Below, piece after piece: positions 31,175-40,831 of a stretch of DNA of 51,855 bases; the stretch's first letter is position 1, and every line of letters starts with the position of its first letter. The stretch comes from Lachnospiraceae bacterium (lineage in GTDB: Bacteria; Bacillota; Clostridia; Lachnospirales; Lachnospiraceae): the NCBI GenBank assembly GCA_900771195.1, contig CAAGMZ010000021.1, positions 1 to 51,855 of the forward strand. Reading direction: 5' to 3'. Under the pieces are notes generated by a model. That model made no database searches. It was not told the DNA's origin and saw only the letters and a program-made list of their open reading frames with translations. Made by a program: the position numbers and the translations under genes.

Positions 31175-33786
31175 TATTTAGCCACCTCCGTGTAATTCCG
31201 GGCAGATACTGTAACTCCGTCAACAGTTACATCACTGTCTGTATAGTTAACATATATCTGTGTGCCATTGCTGTATGTTACTCTTCTCACACCTTCCTGT
31301 AATATCTCATGATTAACAATCGTCTCTCCTGAAACATCCTTGAGTGCTGAGTTAACTGCATTGTACATGTCAACTGCATCCGACTTCCAGTTCTCATACT
31401 TGGTAGCATACTGTGTATTAAGTGCTGTGTATTTCATCTCGCTGGCACTCTCTTCAGTAAACACATAATGAGGTGACGCACCATACTCTATCATCTTGAG
31501 AGTAATTTCTTTTGTGTCGATATCATCATGGTAATTGAGCTGTGATCCGGAGTAATCAATACATCCATGAATTATCATCTCGTAAAGAGGTATCTCTTCA
31601 TCAATGATTCTGAAATCATTGTCCTTTATAGGAGCATTGGTAATGTGCTCAGCATACTGGAACGAATAATTATTTCCTCCGTTGACCATTATCTTTTTGC
31701 CTGTATCCTCGAGTATGTCAAACTGTCCTTCAACAATATTCAGCGCAAGCTCTCTGTCTATAACTTCAGTACGCTTCTTGTCTGAGTGAAGTTCATTTCC
31801 CAGGTCTCTTACACATATTCCGTCAACATCATACTTCTGAATTTTGTCTGCAAATTTGCTGACATATCTTTCAAGGAACTTAGGTGATATAAGAGCATAC
31901 AGGTTCTCATCATAACCGAGAGATGATGTCTTACGGAATGTTGTCGGGTTGACTACTCCGAATTCGGCAACATATCCTCCGGCATAATATCTGGAGCTTT
32001 CGTCCGAGCTGCTGTATCTCTTGGATATTGATGTTACATTCTGGAAGGGAACATCAACGTAAAGCGTTCCGCCAATGCTCTGCATTGTCTCATTCAGTGC
32101 TTCCAGGTCTCCCTTTCCGCCAAGCTTGCCGAGGCCGGTAATCTTGTCGTACACATCTGCATAATATCCGCCATTGCTCCAACCCTGATAGTTCATTACC
32201 TGATTGGATATTCCGCTTGCCTGAAGGTCTTTTGCTATATCAGCCGCCTCATCGAAATCAGTCATGCTGAGTACTCTCAGATATCTTATTCCTGCGAAGC
32301 TTGCAGTCTCCTTGACACCTCCTATTATATCATAATAGAAAGGAATGTCACCATTTTCTGTCTTTTCTGTCAAAATTCCTTCCGACACAAGCTTGTTTCT
32401 GTAATAGTTGGCAATTCCGGCATATCCGGCATTTTCCTCATCGAGAATCGAATACTCTACTGTGTAGTTAACGTCGTAAATATCGCTCTCAAGTATGGGC
32501 AGGTCTGCCTCATTACCTGTTGAACCGAACATTGACAGAAGATCGTATCCTCTGACTACAAAAGTAGCATAAGCATTGTTATAGCTTGTTATCGATCCTG
32601 AAACACCTGCCGTAAAGAAAGCAGTCGATGTGCCATCCGTTACATTTATGAGAACGCTTGAATCTTCCCTGCATATACCGCAAATCGGAAGTCTTGCTTT
32701 CTCTGTGTTCTCAAGCTGTGTATAGTCAGCTGACATGGGATCCATGTCATATATGTACTGGGAGTAATTTCCCACAGCACTCTTTCCATTATTGAAATTG
32801 ATAATTGAACCGGAACCGTTAGGAACTACCATGTAGCCTTCCTCGTCTGTTCCTGATGCCCCAAGAAAGCTTAAAAGTCTGATTCTGAACAGCTTTCCGC
32901 CTCCCATTTCCTGAATCTGTGATGCCGGTATGGAAACCTTCATTCCATCATCAGTGAGCCTGTACTCTACCGGAATAACGAATGACATAGGAATGTCAGG
33001 TTCTTTTCCTGCCATTTCCATCATCTCAATATATTCCTCTTCGGTAAAGCCTGCTTTTTTGAAGAGCTCGTTAATTGTCCTCATTCTCATGGGAGTCTTC
33101 TGTGTAACGGGATTCAGCTCAATCATTCCGCTGGCTTCATCAACACCTGAATAATATCTCCTGATTGTCCTTGCATCTCCTTCACTAAGGTTAGCGCATA
33201 CTTCATCAAGCTTTTCCTGTGTGATGTAAATAGGTACTATTCCGGATGAATTCTGTGAAAAATCTCCTATTGTGAAAATATATCTCACACCATCCTTAAT
33301 TGACTGAACCTCTAACTTATCCTGCAGAACTGACATGGTGTAGGAATCGTATGTACCCATTGCTCTTGCCGCATTATAATAATCAATTACAAGCTGTGAT
33401 CTCATGTAATTCTTGTTAGTCTCATTGGCAATTGGATCATCATCAATATTCTGCGGATTGGAATAGGTTATATTCCCGTTTCTCTTGTCGAGAAGTGCAA
33501 CCTCACCATTCTCAGTATTGGTATAGAGCTTTATGTTGTCATTCTCAGCAACGAGCTCCATTCCCGGAACTGTATCACCGCTGTCAGAGAGTGCTTTGAA
33601 TTCCGTACCCTCTTCATAATCATATGTCTCTACGTATTTCTTGTAGTCCCTGTGTAATCTGTAATGTATAAGTTTATATACAGCAACGATTGCTATGACC
33701 AGGACTATTGCTCCGATTACTGAAAGTGTTATCTTTCTGGGAAGGCTCATTTTCTGTTTAATTTTATCTTTTTTCTTCTTAGACAT
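31174..33786 (-). CDS. DUF5696-type membrane-anchored protein
   Basis: An 870-residue protein with a basic cytoplasmic start, one membrane helix (~19-42) and a large extracellular part. It matches my recollection of the DUF5696 family, found beside sugar ABC transporters in Lachnospiraceae and Paenibacillaceae. The region ~485-790 looks like a (beta/alpha)8 barrel: strands near IRYLRVLSMTDFDEAADIA, NQVMNYQGWSNGGYYADVYD, DVDGICVRDLGNELHSD and KIMVNGGNNYSFQYAEHIT, with acidic residues at strand ends. Residues ~70-480 are beta-rich, as in glycosidase N-terminal domains. A hydrolase or glycan-handling role is possible but unproven. Strong GGAGG box; coupled to the MalF-like gene. Confidence 0.72.
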   Translation of the reverse strand: MSKKKKDKIKQKMSLPRKITLSVIGAIVLVIAIVAVYKLIHYRLHRDYKKYVETYDYEEGTEFKALSDSGDTVPGMELVAENDNIKLYTNTENGEVALLDKRNGNITYSNPQNIDDDPIANETNKNYMRSQLVIDYYNAARAMGTYDSYTMSVLQDKLEVQSIKDGVRYIFTIGDFSQNSSGIVPIYITQEKLDEVCANLSEGDARTIRRYYSGVDEASGMIELNPVTQKTPMRMRTINELFKKAGFTEEEYIEMMEMAGKEPDIPMSFVIPVEYRLTDDGMKVSIPASQIQEMGGGKLFRIRLLSFLGASGTDEEGYMVVPNGSGSIINFNNGKSAVGNYSQYIYDMDPMSADYTQLENTEKARLPICGICREDSSVLINVTDGTSTAFFTAGVSGSITSYNNAYATFVVRGYDLLSMFGSTGNEADLPILESDIYDVNYTVEYSILDEENAGYAGIANYYRNKLVSEGILTEKTENGDIPFYYDIIGGVKETASFAGIRYLRVLSMTDFDEAADIAKDLQASGISNQVMNYQGWSNGGYYADVYDKITGLGKLGGKGDLEALNETMQSIGGTLYVDVPFQNVTSISKRYSSSDESSRYYAGGYVAEFGVVNPTTFRKTSSLGYDENLYALISPKFLERYVSKFADKIQKYDVDGICVRDLGNELHSDKKRTEVIDRELALNIVEGQFDILEDTGKKIMVNGGNNYSFQYAEHITNAPIKDNDFRIIDEEIPLYEMIIHGCIDYSGSQLNYHDDIDTKEITLKMIEYGASPHYVFTEESASEMKYTALNTQYATKYENWKSDAVDMYNAVNSALKDVSGETIVNHEILQEGVRRVTYSNGTQIYVNYTDSDVTVDGVTVSARNYTEVAK

Positions 33787-33798
33787 AATGGCCTCCTT

Positions 33799-34431
33799 CT
33801 ACGATCTGAAAACAATTTCCAGATAAATACTCTTTATGAACGTAACCATCTGGCCTATTAGCGAATATACAAGTAACAGAAGGAAGATGATTATCAGCAC
33901 TGCAAGAAATGTAAGTATCAATGTCCACAATGTCTTGCCCACTGAGTAATTGTGTATCTGCATTATGCCGATAAGTACAAGAATCACCGCATATGCAATT
34001 CCTATGGCCATTACAAGCGTATAGAACGCTGCCTCGTCTCCTGCAATCACCTGGCTGAGCAGTGTGCTGAGCACAATGCCTATGGTAGCAGGTGTAAGTC
34101 CGTATCCAACTGCTATAATAATGTCCTTGAACCTTCCTTCACCATTCATAAGACATGTTATAGACCAGTTTCCGACGCATATCAGCAGGAACAGCATCGC
34201 TACACCAAAGAGTTCTGTGATAAGATTGACCGTTCTGGGGTCAACATCATTTACAACAAAGCTGGCGCACAGCCGGTTTATAGTAAAGCTTACGGAAAAG
34301 AGAACCATCATAAGTATTGCTATCGGAACACTTCCGTAGTCTTTGTGACGAATCCAATAAAATCCATCCATGGGATGCGTCAGTGTATACCCAAAATATT
34401 TCCATTTTTCCTTTGAAAATCCTTTAGCCAA
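33799..34431 (-). CDS. YIP1-family membrane protein
   Basis: A 210-residue integral membrane protein with about five to six helices (~33-52, 70-85, 105-130, 138-162, 165-200). The N-terminal part before the first helix contains HPMDGFYWIRHKDYGS, the conserved start of bacterial YIP1-family proteins, and a conserved polar NGEGRFKD loop lies between helices 2 and 3. It starts at TTG 34431 (GGGAGG 9 bp upstream), overlapping the NHL-protein stop by 8 bp. Function of bacterial YIP1 proteins is unknown. Its tight coupling between the NHL-TPR protein and the DUF5696 protein suggests a shared complex. Confidence 0.78.
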   Translation of the reverse strand: MAKGFSKEKWKYFGYTLTHPMDGFYWIRHKDYGSVPIAILMMVLFSVSFTINRLCASFVVNDVDPRTVNLITELFGVAMLFLLICVGNWSITCLMNGEGRFKDIIIAVGYGLTPATIGIVLSTLLSQVIAGDEAAFYTLVMAIGIAYAVILVLIGIMQIHNYSVGKTLWTLILTFLAVLIIIFLLLLVYSLIGQMVTFIKSIYLEIVFRS

Positions 34432-35938
34432 CCTGATCGCCTCCCTTCTCAGCTTTCACTTTCGCAGCCTTTCGCTTTTTCCTTACCTTGCTCAGTACAA
34501 TAAGTGCCACAATCAAGACAATGATTACTGTCAGAACAGCACTCAGATGATCGGCAATCACTTCATTTCTGTAACGTCTGAATGCTATGGAGTAGTACTC
34601 TCTGTTCATTCCGAGTTTAAGATACTTCATTGCAAGCTTATTGTCGCCGGCGGTAAGATATGCTTTACCGATACCGGTATTGGCAAGCTCATTATTTTCA
34701 TCAAGCTTAAGTACTTCCTGCCACTTTTCAACTGCTAATGTCTCATCTCCGTCGTATCTGAGACCGATAGCTTCATTTATCAGCTTTCCGTATTCTGTTT
34801 CTTCGAAAACCGAAATATTGGCTCTCAGTGAATCAAGAACGACTATTTTGCTGCCAATTGCTTCTACTGCAACGGGTGAACCGAATGTTCCCTTCTGTGT
34901 TCCTATTCCTCCGAAGATGTACAGAAGATTTCCCTCATGGTCGTATGTGAAAATTCTTCCTCTCTTTCGGTCAAGAGTTGTATACATTCCCTTACCTCTG
35001 TACACAACATCGGTAAACTGAGAAGCACCGCCGTATGTTGAAAGTGAAGTAACTCCTCTAAGGTCACCGCCGACATTCTCATTCTCGCCCTTTTTGATTA
35101 CGTCTTCTCCTCTTGGATTAAGACGCCTTACAGCCTGAATGCCGCTTTCGTCAATGTTGGTTGCATATATGAAACCGTCTGCATCCACATCTATTCCGGT
35201 AAACTCGGTAGGTATATAAAGCTTTTGTTTTTTACGCTCTTCCTTTGTGGCTATTCTTTTCCAGAACTTCTCCCACAATGAAACCTCTACGTCAATGGTT
35301 CCGAAGAATCCGGAAAAAGAACCGTCTGTCTCGAATACCATTATTCCTTCAAACATGTTCTGTGCTATGCAGTAAACACGGTCTGCATAATCGACAGTTA
35401 CTTTTAAAGGTGTGAACACATAACCTTCTTCAAGGCTCGCTGACTGAGGATTGGCAACTATTCTTGCAAGTGAGCCGTCCTTATTAAGAACAACTACACG
35501 GCTGTTCTGGGAATCGGCAACATAAATCTGTCCGTTTTCCGAAACGCACACTCCGTAAGGAGCGTTGAATTTATCCTCTACACCGTCATTATCAAATGTC
35601 GTTATTATATTCACAACTTTGGAAAGAGTGCCATCCAGTACTACAATCCTGTTATTACCTGTATCAGCAACATACACATTACCGTCATCCGAGCGGCACA
35701 AATCCTGAGGTGATACAAAGGCTCCAATGTTCTCGCCGTTATACTCAAGGTCTGTTCCGAGTATGGATTTTGAAGGTGTATATGCTGACGGTGTGGGAAC
35801 AACATCTTCCCGGTAATCGTAATTATATGTGTCGTATGGTTCGTCTCCTGCTTTCACTGAATCTGTAACAGTCAATGCAAGCATTACGATGATGGAGAGA
35901 AACACAACAGGCTTTTTTAACTTATCTAAAAACCTCAT
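34424..35938 (-). CDS. Membrane-anchored NHL-repeat/TPR protein
   Basis: A 504-residue protein. The signal peptide or anchor is at 1-30. Residues ~70-385 form an NHL beta-propeller (repeats such as DGNVYVADTGNNRIVVLD, ENGQIYVADSQNSRVVVLN, DGFIYATNIDESGIQAV). Then comes a short TPR-like helical region ~390-455 (WQEVLKLDENNELANTGIGK). A membrane helix at ~467-487 is followed by a Lys/Arg-rich cytoplasmic tail of about 20 residues. The propeller is therefore outside the membrane. It is encoded between the first permease pair and the YIP1 gene, with a good ribosome binding site. A scaffold or glycan-binding function at the transporter is inferred. No enzymatic motif is visible. Confidence 0.82.
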   Translation of the reverse strand: MRFLDKLKKPVVFLSIIVMLALTVTDSVKAGDEPYDTYNYDYREDVVPTPSAYTPSKSILGTDLEYNGENIGAFVSPQDLCRSDDGNVYVADTGNNRIVVLDGTLSKVVNIITTFDNDGVEDKFNAPYGVCVSENGQIYVADSQNSRVVVLNKDGSLARIVANPQSASLEEGYVFTPLKVTVDYADRVYCIAQNMFEGIMVFETDGSFSGFFGTIDVEVSLWEKFWKRIATKEERKKQKLYIPTEFTGIDVDADGFIYATNIDESGIQAVRRLNPRGEDVIKKGENENVGGDLRGVTSLSTYGGASQFTDVVYRGKGMYTTLDRKRGRIFTYDHEGNLLYIFGGIGTQKGTFGSPVAVEAIGSKIVVLDSLRANISVFEETEYGKLINEAIGLRYDGDETLAVEKWQEVLKLDENNELANTGIGKAYLTAGDNKLAMKYLKLGMNREYYSIAFRRYRNEVIADHLSAVLTVIIVLIVALIVLSKVRKKRKAAKVKAEKGGDQVG

Positions 35939-35951
35939 TCTTCATCCCTCC

Positions 35952-36863
35952 TTAATCCTTCATACCTGAACTTGTCATCGTCTCAAGGACATTGCTCTGA
36001 CAAATCAGGAAGAATATAATCGGCACTGCTGCAATAATGAATGTTACGGCTGCAGCTGCACCGGCTCTTGCGGTACCACCTGCCACAATCTGCTGCAATG
36101 CGTACTGCAGTGGCTTAAGTTCCTCATTACGAAGGAAAAGTGAACCCGTGTTACCCCACATCTGCTGGAACTGGAATATAGCAAGTGTCAGCCATGCAGG
36201 CTTAACGTTGGGCATTACTATCGACCAGAATATTTTCCACTCTGACGCACCGTCAAGTCTGGCAGATTCCATAAGTGAATCCGGAAGCTGTTCCATGAAC
36301 TGCTTCATCAGGTAAAGACCCATACCAAACGACCATGCCGGTAGTATCAGTGCCAGATATGTGTTATTGATATGCAGCCAGCTGATTATCAGGTACTGCG
36401 GTATCTGGGTAACTGTCCATGAAAACATCATGGAGAGCACTACCATCTGGAAGAGAACTTTCTTACCGGGGAAATTATGCTTGGCAAGAGGATATGCTGC
36501 AAGTGATGCACAAAGCACATGTCCCACCATACCGCCTCCGGTAATGATAATCGTGTTAAATATGTACCTTGAGAACGGAACCCAGGTGCTGTTCATGAGC
36601 ACAAACAAATCTGAGAAGTTCTCAAATGTAGGATGTCTGACAAATATCTTTGGCGGGAACTGATAAATCTCATCAAGCGGCTTCAACGCATTGTTGACTA
36701 TCATTACGAGCGGCAAAGCCATGAACACACCGCATATAATCATTATTATGAAAAGCAGTGTATTACCCGCCATTGAACGGTTAAGTTTCTTTTCTCTCGG
36801 TCTTCTTTTGTAATATTTCTTAGCTTCTTTAATTGAAGGGGCGTTCTTTTCTTTTTTACTCAT
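35952..36863 (-). CDS. Carbohydrate ABC transporter permease (MalG-like), pair 1
   Basis: A 303-residue six-helix permease subunit with a long basic N-terminus (KEAKKYYKRRPREKKLNRS). The EAA motif is PDSLMESARLDGASEWKIFW (~195-215). The ATG overlaps the stop of the MalF-like gene by 4 bp (ATGA). It pairs with that subunit and probably with the 999-residue binding protein encoded just upstream. It is clearly a different paralogue from the pair at 29212-31174. Confidence 0.92.
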   Translation of the reverse strand: MSKKEKNAPSIKEAKKYYKRRPREKKLNRSMAGNTLLFIIMIICGVFMALPLVMIVNNALKPLDEIYQFPPKIFVRHPTFENFSDLFVLMNSTWVPFSRYIFNTIIITGGGMVGHVLCASLAAYPLAKHNFPGKKVLFQMVVLSMMFSWTVTQIPQYLIISWLHINNTYLALILPAWSFGMGLYLMKQFMEQLPDSLMESARLDGASEWKIFWSIVMPNVKPAWLTLAIFQFQQMWGNTGSLFLRNEELKPLQYALQQIVAGGTARAGAAAAVTFIIAAVPIIFFLICQSNVLETMTSSGMKD

Positions 36864-37816
36864 TCACCGACCCTCCTTAATACTTTTTGTACTAACTGGT
36901 TAGTTCCAACCATCAATAGGAACAGTACCGTCGCAATAGCTGATGCATAACCCATTTCCATTCGACCTCCGGAACCGTAGTCCAAAAGGTGAGTTACGAC
37001 CGTCGCACCGGCGTAGTTAACTGACGGGTTACCTGCAAGGTTAAGAGATATATCGCATACCGCAAATGACTGTGTAATCTGCATTACGGCACCGAACATC
37101 AGCTGAGGTTTCATGGCAGGCAATGTAACATACCATAATTCCTGCCAGCGGTTCTTGACTCCATCCAAAGCTGCTGCTTCATAGAGACTCTTGTCTACTG
37201 TCTGAAGACCTGCTATGAATGAAAGGAAACCTGTTCCGAGTGACAGCCACAGCTGTACGATAATAAGCATGGGAAGCACATATTTTTCTGTTTTCATCCA
37301 AAGTATTGCTTCATCGATAATTCCCAGCTTCAACAGAATACCATTCAGATATCCGTAACGGTCACCGGAAAGGATAAGCTGCCATACCATGTATGCGTTA
37401 CCGCAGATACTTGGTGCATAAAATATAAGTGTGAGGAATGCTCTGAGCTTTCCTTTGAATTCATTGATAATCCACGCAAACAGGAGACAGAGTATGTAAC
37501 TGATAGGTCCTGTTATAACCGCAAATATCAATGTATTCTTTAATGCTATGAGGAAAATATCATCCTCCAAAAACAGCTTTATGTAGTTCTGCCAGCCGAT
37601 GAATTTCGGAGGCTCCAGCATATTAAAGTAAGTGAAGCTCAATATCATTGAAATAACAACCGGAAGTACCGTAAACAGGAAAAAGAGTATAAAATACGGT
37701 GCTAACATCGCATATGAGACTCTGCTCTTTTTAATACGGTATCCAAGCTTTTTCTGTTTGACAGCAATCTGTTTAGCCTGACTCATTTCAGCGCTGTCTT
37801 CTGTCTTTTTCGCCAT
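36860..37816 (-). CDS. Carbohydrate ABC transporter permease (MalF-like), pair 1
   Basis: A 318-residue six-helix permease subunit, typical of the LplB/UgpA type. The N-terminal MLAPYFILFFLFTVLPVVIS helix and the EAA loop KSLYEAAALDGVKNRWQELW (~205-225) are clear. AAAGGAG precedes the ATG. It follows the 999-residue binding protein by 15 bp and overlaps the MalG-like gene. Confidence 0.92.
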   Translation of the reverse strand: MAKKTEDSAEMSQAKQIAVKQKKLGYRIKKSRVSYAMLAPYFILFFLFTVLPVVISMILSFTYFNMLEPPKFIGWQNYIKLFLEDDIFLIALKNTLIFAVITGPISYILCLLFAWIINEFKGKLRAFLTLIFYAPSICGNAYMVWQLILSGDRYGYLNGILLKLGIIDEAILWMKTEKYVLPMLIIVQLWLSLGTGFLSFIAGLQTVDKSLYEAAALDGVKNRWQELWYVTLPAMKPQLMFGAVMQITQSFAVCDISLNLAGNPSVNYAGATVVTHLLDYGSGGRMEMGYASAIATVLFLLMVGTNQLVQKVLRRVGE

Positions 37817-37831
37817 ATTTATCTCCTTTCC

Positions 37832-40831
37832 TTATTCGTCGTCTTCCGCCACAGGCAATCCCAACTCCTGTCGCTTATGCGTTATCTCGGCATTGATATA
37901 AATTACTTTGTCCATCAGTTCCTCTCTGGGAGATGCCGTATCTGTTTCGGTTGTTACCGTATAGAATGCATTGTTAACATTACGCCATGAATAATATCCT
38001 CCGGGAACCTGAGGTATTCCTTTAACATACTCAAAGGCTTCCTTAAGTGATTCATATGTGTCTACCGGCCATGGCATACTCTCAAATGCTTCCAGGTTAG
38101 CAGTGGGAACTCGTGCTGCAGAGCCCATCAGTGATTCCATCTCACGTCCGTACTTAATCTGAACCTCAGCCGAAGTCCACCACTTAAGGAATTCCCAGCA
38201 TGCCTCAGGATATTCGGTATCTGACATTATCATACTTGCCAGTCCTGTACATCCTGTGCTCTTGTCAATTGTTCCGTCCTCCTGAACAGTTCCGGGAACT
38301 GTTGTGAAATCCCACAATCCCGCAATATCAGGTGCAGACACTGCAAAGTTATTGTAATCTGTGTAATCCGCTATGATTATAGGACACTCACCTGTTCGGA
38401 AACGTTCCTCGGCGCTTGTCTCTTTATCAAGCTTGTAATCCGTGTAGTACTCGCAATACTCTTTAAAGGTATTTACCGCCACATCAGAATCAAGAAGTGA
38501 TCTGTCACCGTTTTCGGTGTAATACTGTCCTCCGTTCTGATAAAGGAGCATTGCATAAATCTGTTCACTCGGAATCATACCGAATTCCATCTGGTTCTTG
38601 GCAAGAACTGTCATTGCAACCTTTACATCATCCCATGTCTCAGGAACTTCAAGTCCAAGCTCGCTCAGAATATCTTTTCTGTAGAACATAACAGGGAATG
38701 TACATGTCTCAGGCAGTGCATATGTGGCTCCGTCAAACTGGAATGCCGTCAGCGAAGCCGGTGCAAAGCGCTCCAGCACCTCATCAAGGTCATCGAACTG
38801 TGCAAGGTCAAGCGCTGCATTTCGCACTCCGTAGTTAACAGGTGTATCGTTACCTGTGTTGAGCACGGCTCCCGCTATACCATTCGTATTGGCTACCTGT
38901 ATTGCCACATCCGGGCCTTCTCCGGCAAGCTCCGCCCGCAAGAGGGCATTCATGTCAACCAGCTGAACATTTACGTTTATTCCGTAATTATTGGTAAACG
39001 ATTCATCAATCATCGACTTGATAACATTGGCCTGGTCACGTCCGGAACCAACCCAGAGTGTTATGGTAGGATTCTCATCACCATCCTCGGCAACGTTTCC
39101 TATCTGGTTGTAATCAATTATAAATGAATAAAACAGTCTCTGAGCTTCGTATCCTGCTTTGCTCCAGAATGATGTCTTGTCATATTTTACCTTCGTATTA
39201 GGAGAGTAAATATTAATTCTGTCTATTGCAAGAGGCTGGTCAATAACCTGGGTTATCCAGTTACCGCATGCTCTTATGTTAATTTTGAAGGTACCTATGG
39301 TCCTTACAAAATACTCGGCATCCTCAATAAGGTCATCGAGCTGGTCACGCATGGTGATAAGCGATGTTTCTTTATCTGACTTCTTGCCTGTAAGTGCCCT
39401 GAGTTTCTTAATCGCATCATCAAGCTCTTCCCTTACGGCAACAAGCTCACTGTGAAGCTCAGGAAGCGTATCCTCAACCTGATAATCTCTGTATGTATCA
39501 GGTGAAACGCCGATTACTTTAATAACTTCTCTGTATATACTGTTGAGCTGCTGTACGCAATCCTCAACCTGACTGATAACTTCTGAGAAATCACCAAGAA
39601 CATTTTCCATTCTTATGGTGTGATGACCGGCCTCAAAATAGAACATAAACGGGTCACCATTGTCATCCTTCAGAACATCATTTCTCCAACTCTGGTCGTA
39701 CTTGAAGCCATACGCCTCAAGTTCTTTAAACGGAACCTCTCCATCAATATATATCTTACGTGAAACGTAAATACCACGCACATAATTCTGGCAGTCATAA
39801 AGTGAAATGTTGTAGTATCCGGACTCAGGGATATCAAACTCCCATTCAATCCACTGTCCTACAAGTCTCCATGAATTACCGCCTATGGTGTTATTCTTCA
39901 GATACTTGGCACTTGAAGGTGATACGGAAGGTGATGACTGATCCTGTATAGGATAAAGCATCTGTGATGATGTTCTGCTGGCATTCTCACCCTCAATCGT
40001 TATAAGACGATTGTAGCTGTTAATAGCTCCGTCAGCATCATTCTGTGCCTTCACATCTGCATATGAAGGAATCTCTTTAGCATTGCCAAGGGTTATCGAA
40101 CGAATGAGCATTGGCTCTCTCTGTGAAAGAAGCGATATTGAATGCTCTCCCTTCGTAAGATAAACCTTAAGCGGTGAAGTAATATAACCGTCACTGTCAT
40201 ATACCGTCGAATCCATCCACTCCGGTGTCTCTATCATCTCAGGCTTGCAGTCATTGCCCTGATTATCAACTTCCCATATGTAGCTTGACGAACCTGATGC
40301 GGTAGTCCCGCTGTTAGCCACATCAAACTTCCATATACGAGAAAATGTAATGAGTGACATCTCCTTGTACGGAAGCACTCCATCGATAAAAATACTTCTC
40401 TCTATGGATGAGTTTTTACCTTCGACAGGATAATACTGGATAGATATATTGTAAAATCCTTCTTCCTCTACTTCAAAGTCAAACTCAGCCAGCGAATTCT
40501 CGGTAGTATAAAGGCTTTTTCCTTCCTTACCTTCATAATCGTATGCATATACCGGTTCCGCGCTCATATCGTTCTCATCGTATCTGCTGCACTGATCAGC
40601 ATTGATTACAATAGTACTGTTGGGATACTTTGCATCAAACTGAGCGACATAATCGTTGTAATCCGGCACCGAATCATCAACCACATAGCGGCTGAGGATT
40701 TCATCGTAGTCGTCCATGGTCAAGTCTGTTCCGGCCCGCGGGCTCGCATGCCCTCCGGGAATAACAGTAAACGCCATCGCGACGGCTGCGACCGCAACGA
40801 TTATCTTTTTTACTACTTTGTTACGTCTCAT
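37832..40831 (-). CDS. Giant modular extracellular solute-binding protein (999 residues)
   Basis: This protein is over twice the usual length. The signal peptide (~1-30) ends in GHASPRA and has no lipobox. Residues ~75-255 form a beta-sandwich resembling CBM35-type domains (FDFEVEEEGFYNISIQYYPV). ~270-410 is a second copy (WEFDIPESGYYNISLYDCQN). An acidic helical, probably coiled-coil segment (~410-520) appears inserted before the last strands of this second domain (GNWITQVIDQPLAIDRINIY). ~575-999 is a family 1 solute-binding fold (TITLWVGSGRDQANVIKSMI; TFPVMFYRKDILSELGLEVP; AEVQIKYGREMES). It precedes permease pair 1 and overlaps the YesL gene upstream by 4 bp. How it stays on the cell without a lipid anchor is unclear. 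Confidence 0.85.
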   Translation of the reverse strand: MRRNKVVKKIIVAVAAVAMAFTVIPGGHASPRAGTDLTMDDYDEILSRYVVDDSVPDYNDYVAQFDAKYPNSTIVINADQCSRYDENDMSAEPVYAYDYEGKEGKSLYTTENSLAEFDFEVEEEGFYNISIQYYPVEGKNSSIERSIFIDGVLPYKEMSLITFSRIWKFDVANSGTTASGSSSYIWEVDNQGNDCKPEMIETPEWMDSTVYDSDGYITSPLKVYLTKGEHSISLLSQREPMLIRSITLGNAKEIPSYADVKAQNDADGAINSYNRLITIEGENASRTSSQMLYPIQDQSSPSVSPSSAKYLKNNTIGGNSWRLVGQWIEWEFDIPESGYYNISLYDCQNYVRGIYVSRKIYIDGEVPFKELEAYGFKYDQSWRNDVLKDDNGDPFMFYFEAGHHTIRMENVLGDFSEVISQVEDCVQQLNSIYREVIKVIGVSPDTYRDYQVEDTLPELHSELVAVREELDDAIKKLRALTGKKSDKETSLITMRDQLDDLIEDAEYFVRTIGTFKINIRACGNWITQVIDQPLAIDRINIYSPNTKVKYDKTSFWSKAGYEAQRLFYSFIIDYNQIGNVAEDGDENPTITLWVGSGRDQANVIKSMIDESFTNNYGINVNVQLVDMNALLRAELAGEGPDVAIQVANTNGIAGAVLNTGNDTPVNYGVRNAALDLAQFDDLDEVLERFAPASLTAFQFDGATYALPETCTFPVMFYRKDILSELGLEVPETWDDVKVAMTVLAKNQMEFGMIPSEQIYAMLLYQNGGQYYTENGDRSLLDSDVAVNTFKEYCEYYTDYKLDKETSAEERFRTGECPIIIADYTDYNNFAVSAPDIAGLWDFTTVPGTVQEDGTIDKSTGCTGLASMIMSDTEYPEACWEFLKWWTSAEVQIKYGREMESLMGSAARVPTANLEAFESMPWPVDTYESLKEAFEYVKGIPQVPGGYYSWRNVNNAFYTVTTETDTASPREELMDKVIYINAEITHKRQELGLPVAEDDE

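Noticed and set aside
29212..37816. Possibility that the two permease pairs are a simple tandem duplication
   Set aside because: The pairs differ strongly in N-termini, EAA loops and extracellular loops and are separated by three unrelated genes, so they are distinct paralogous systems, not a recent duplication.
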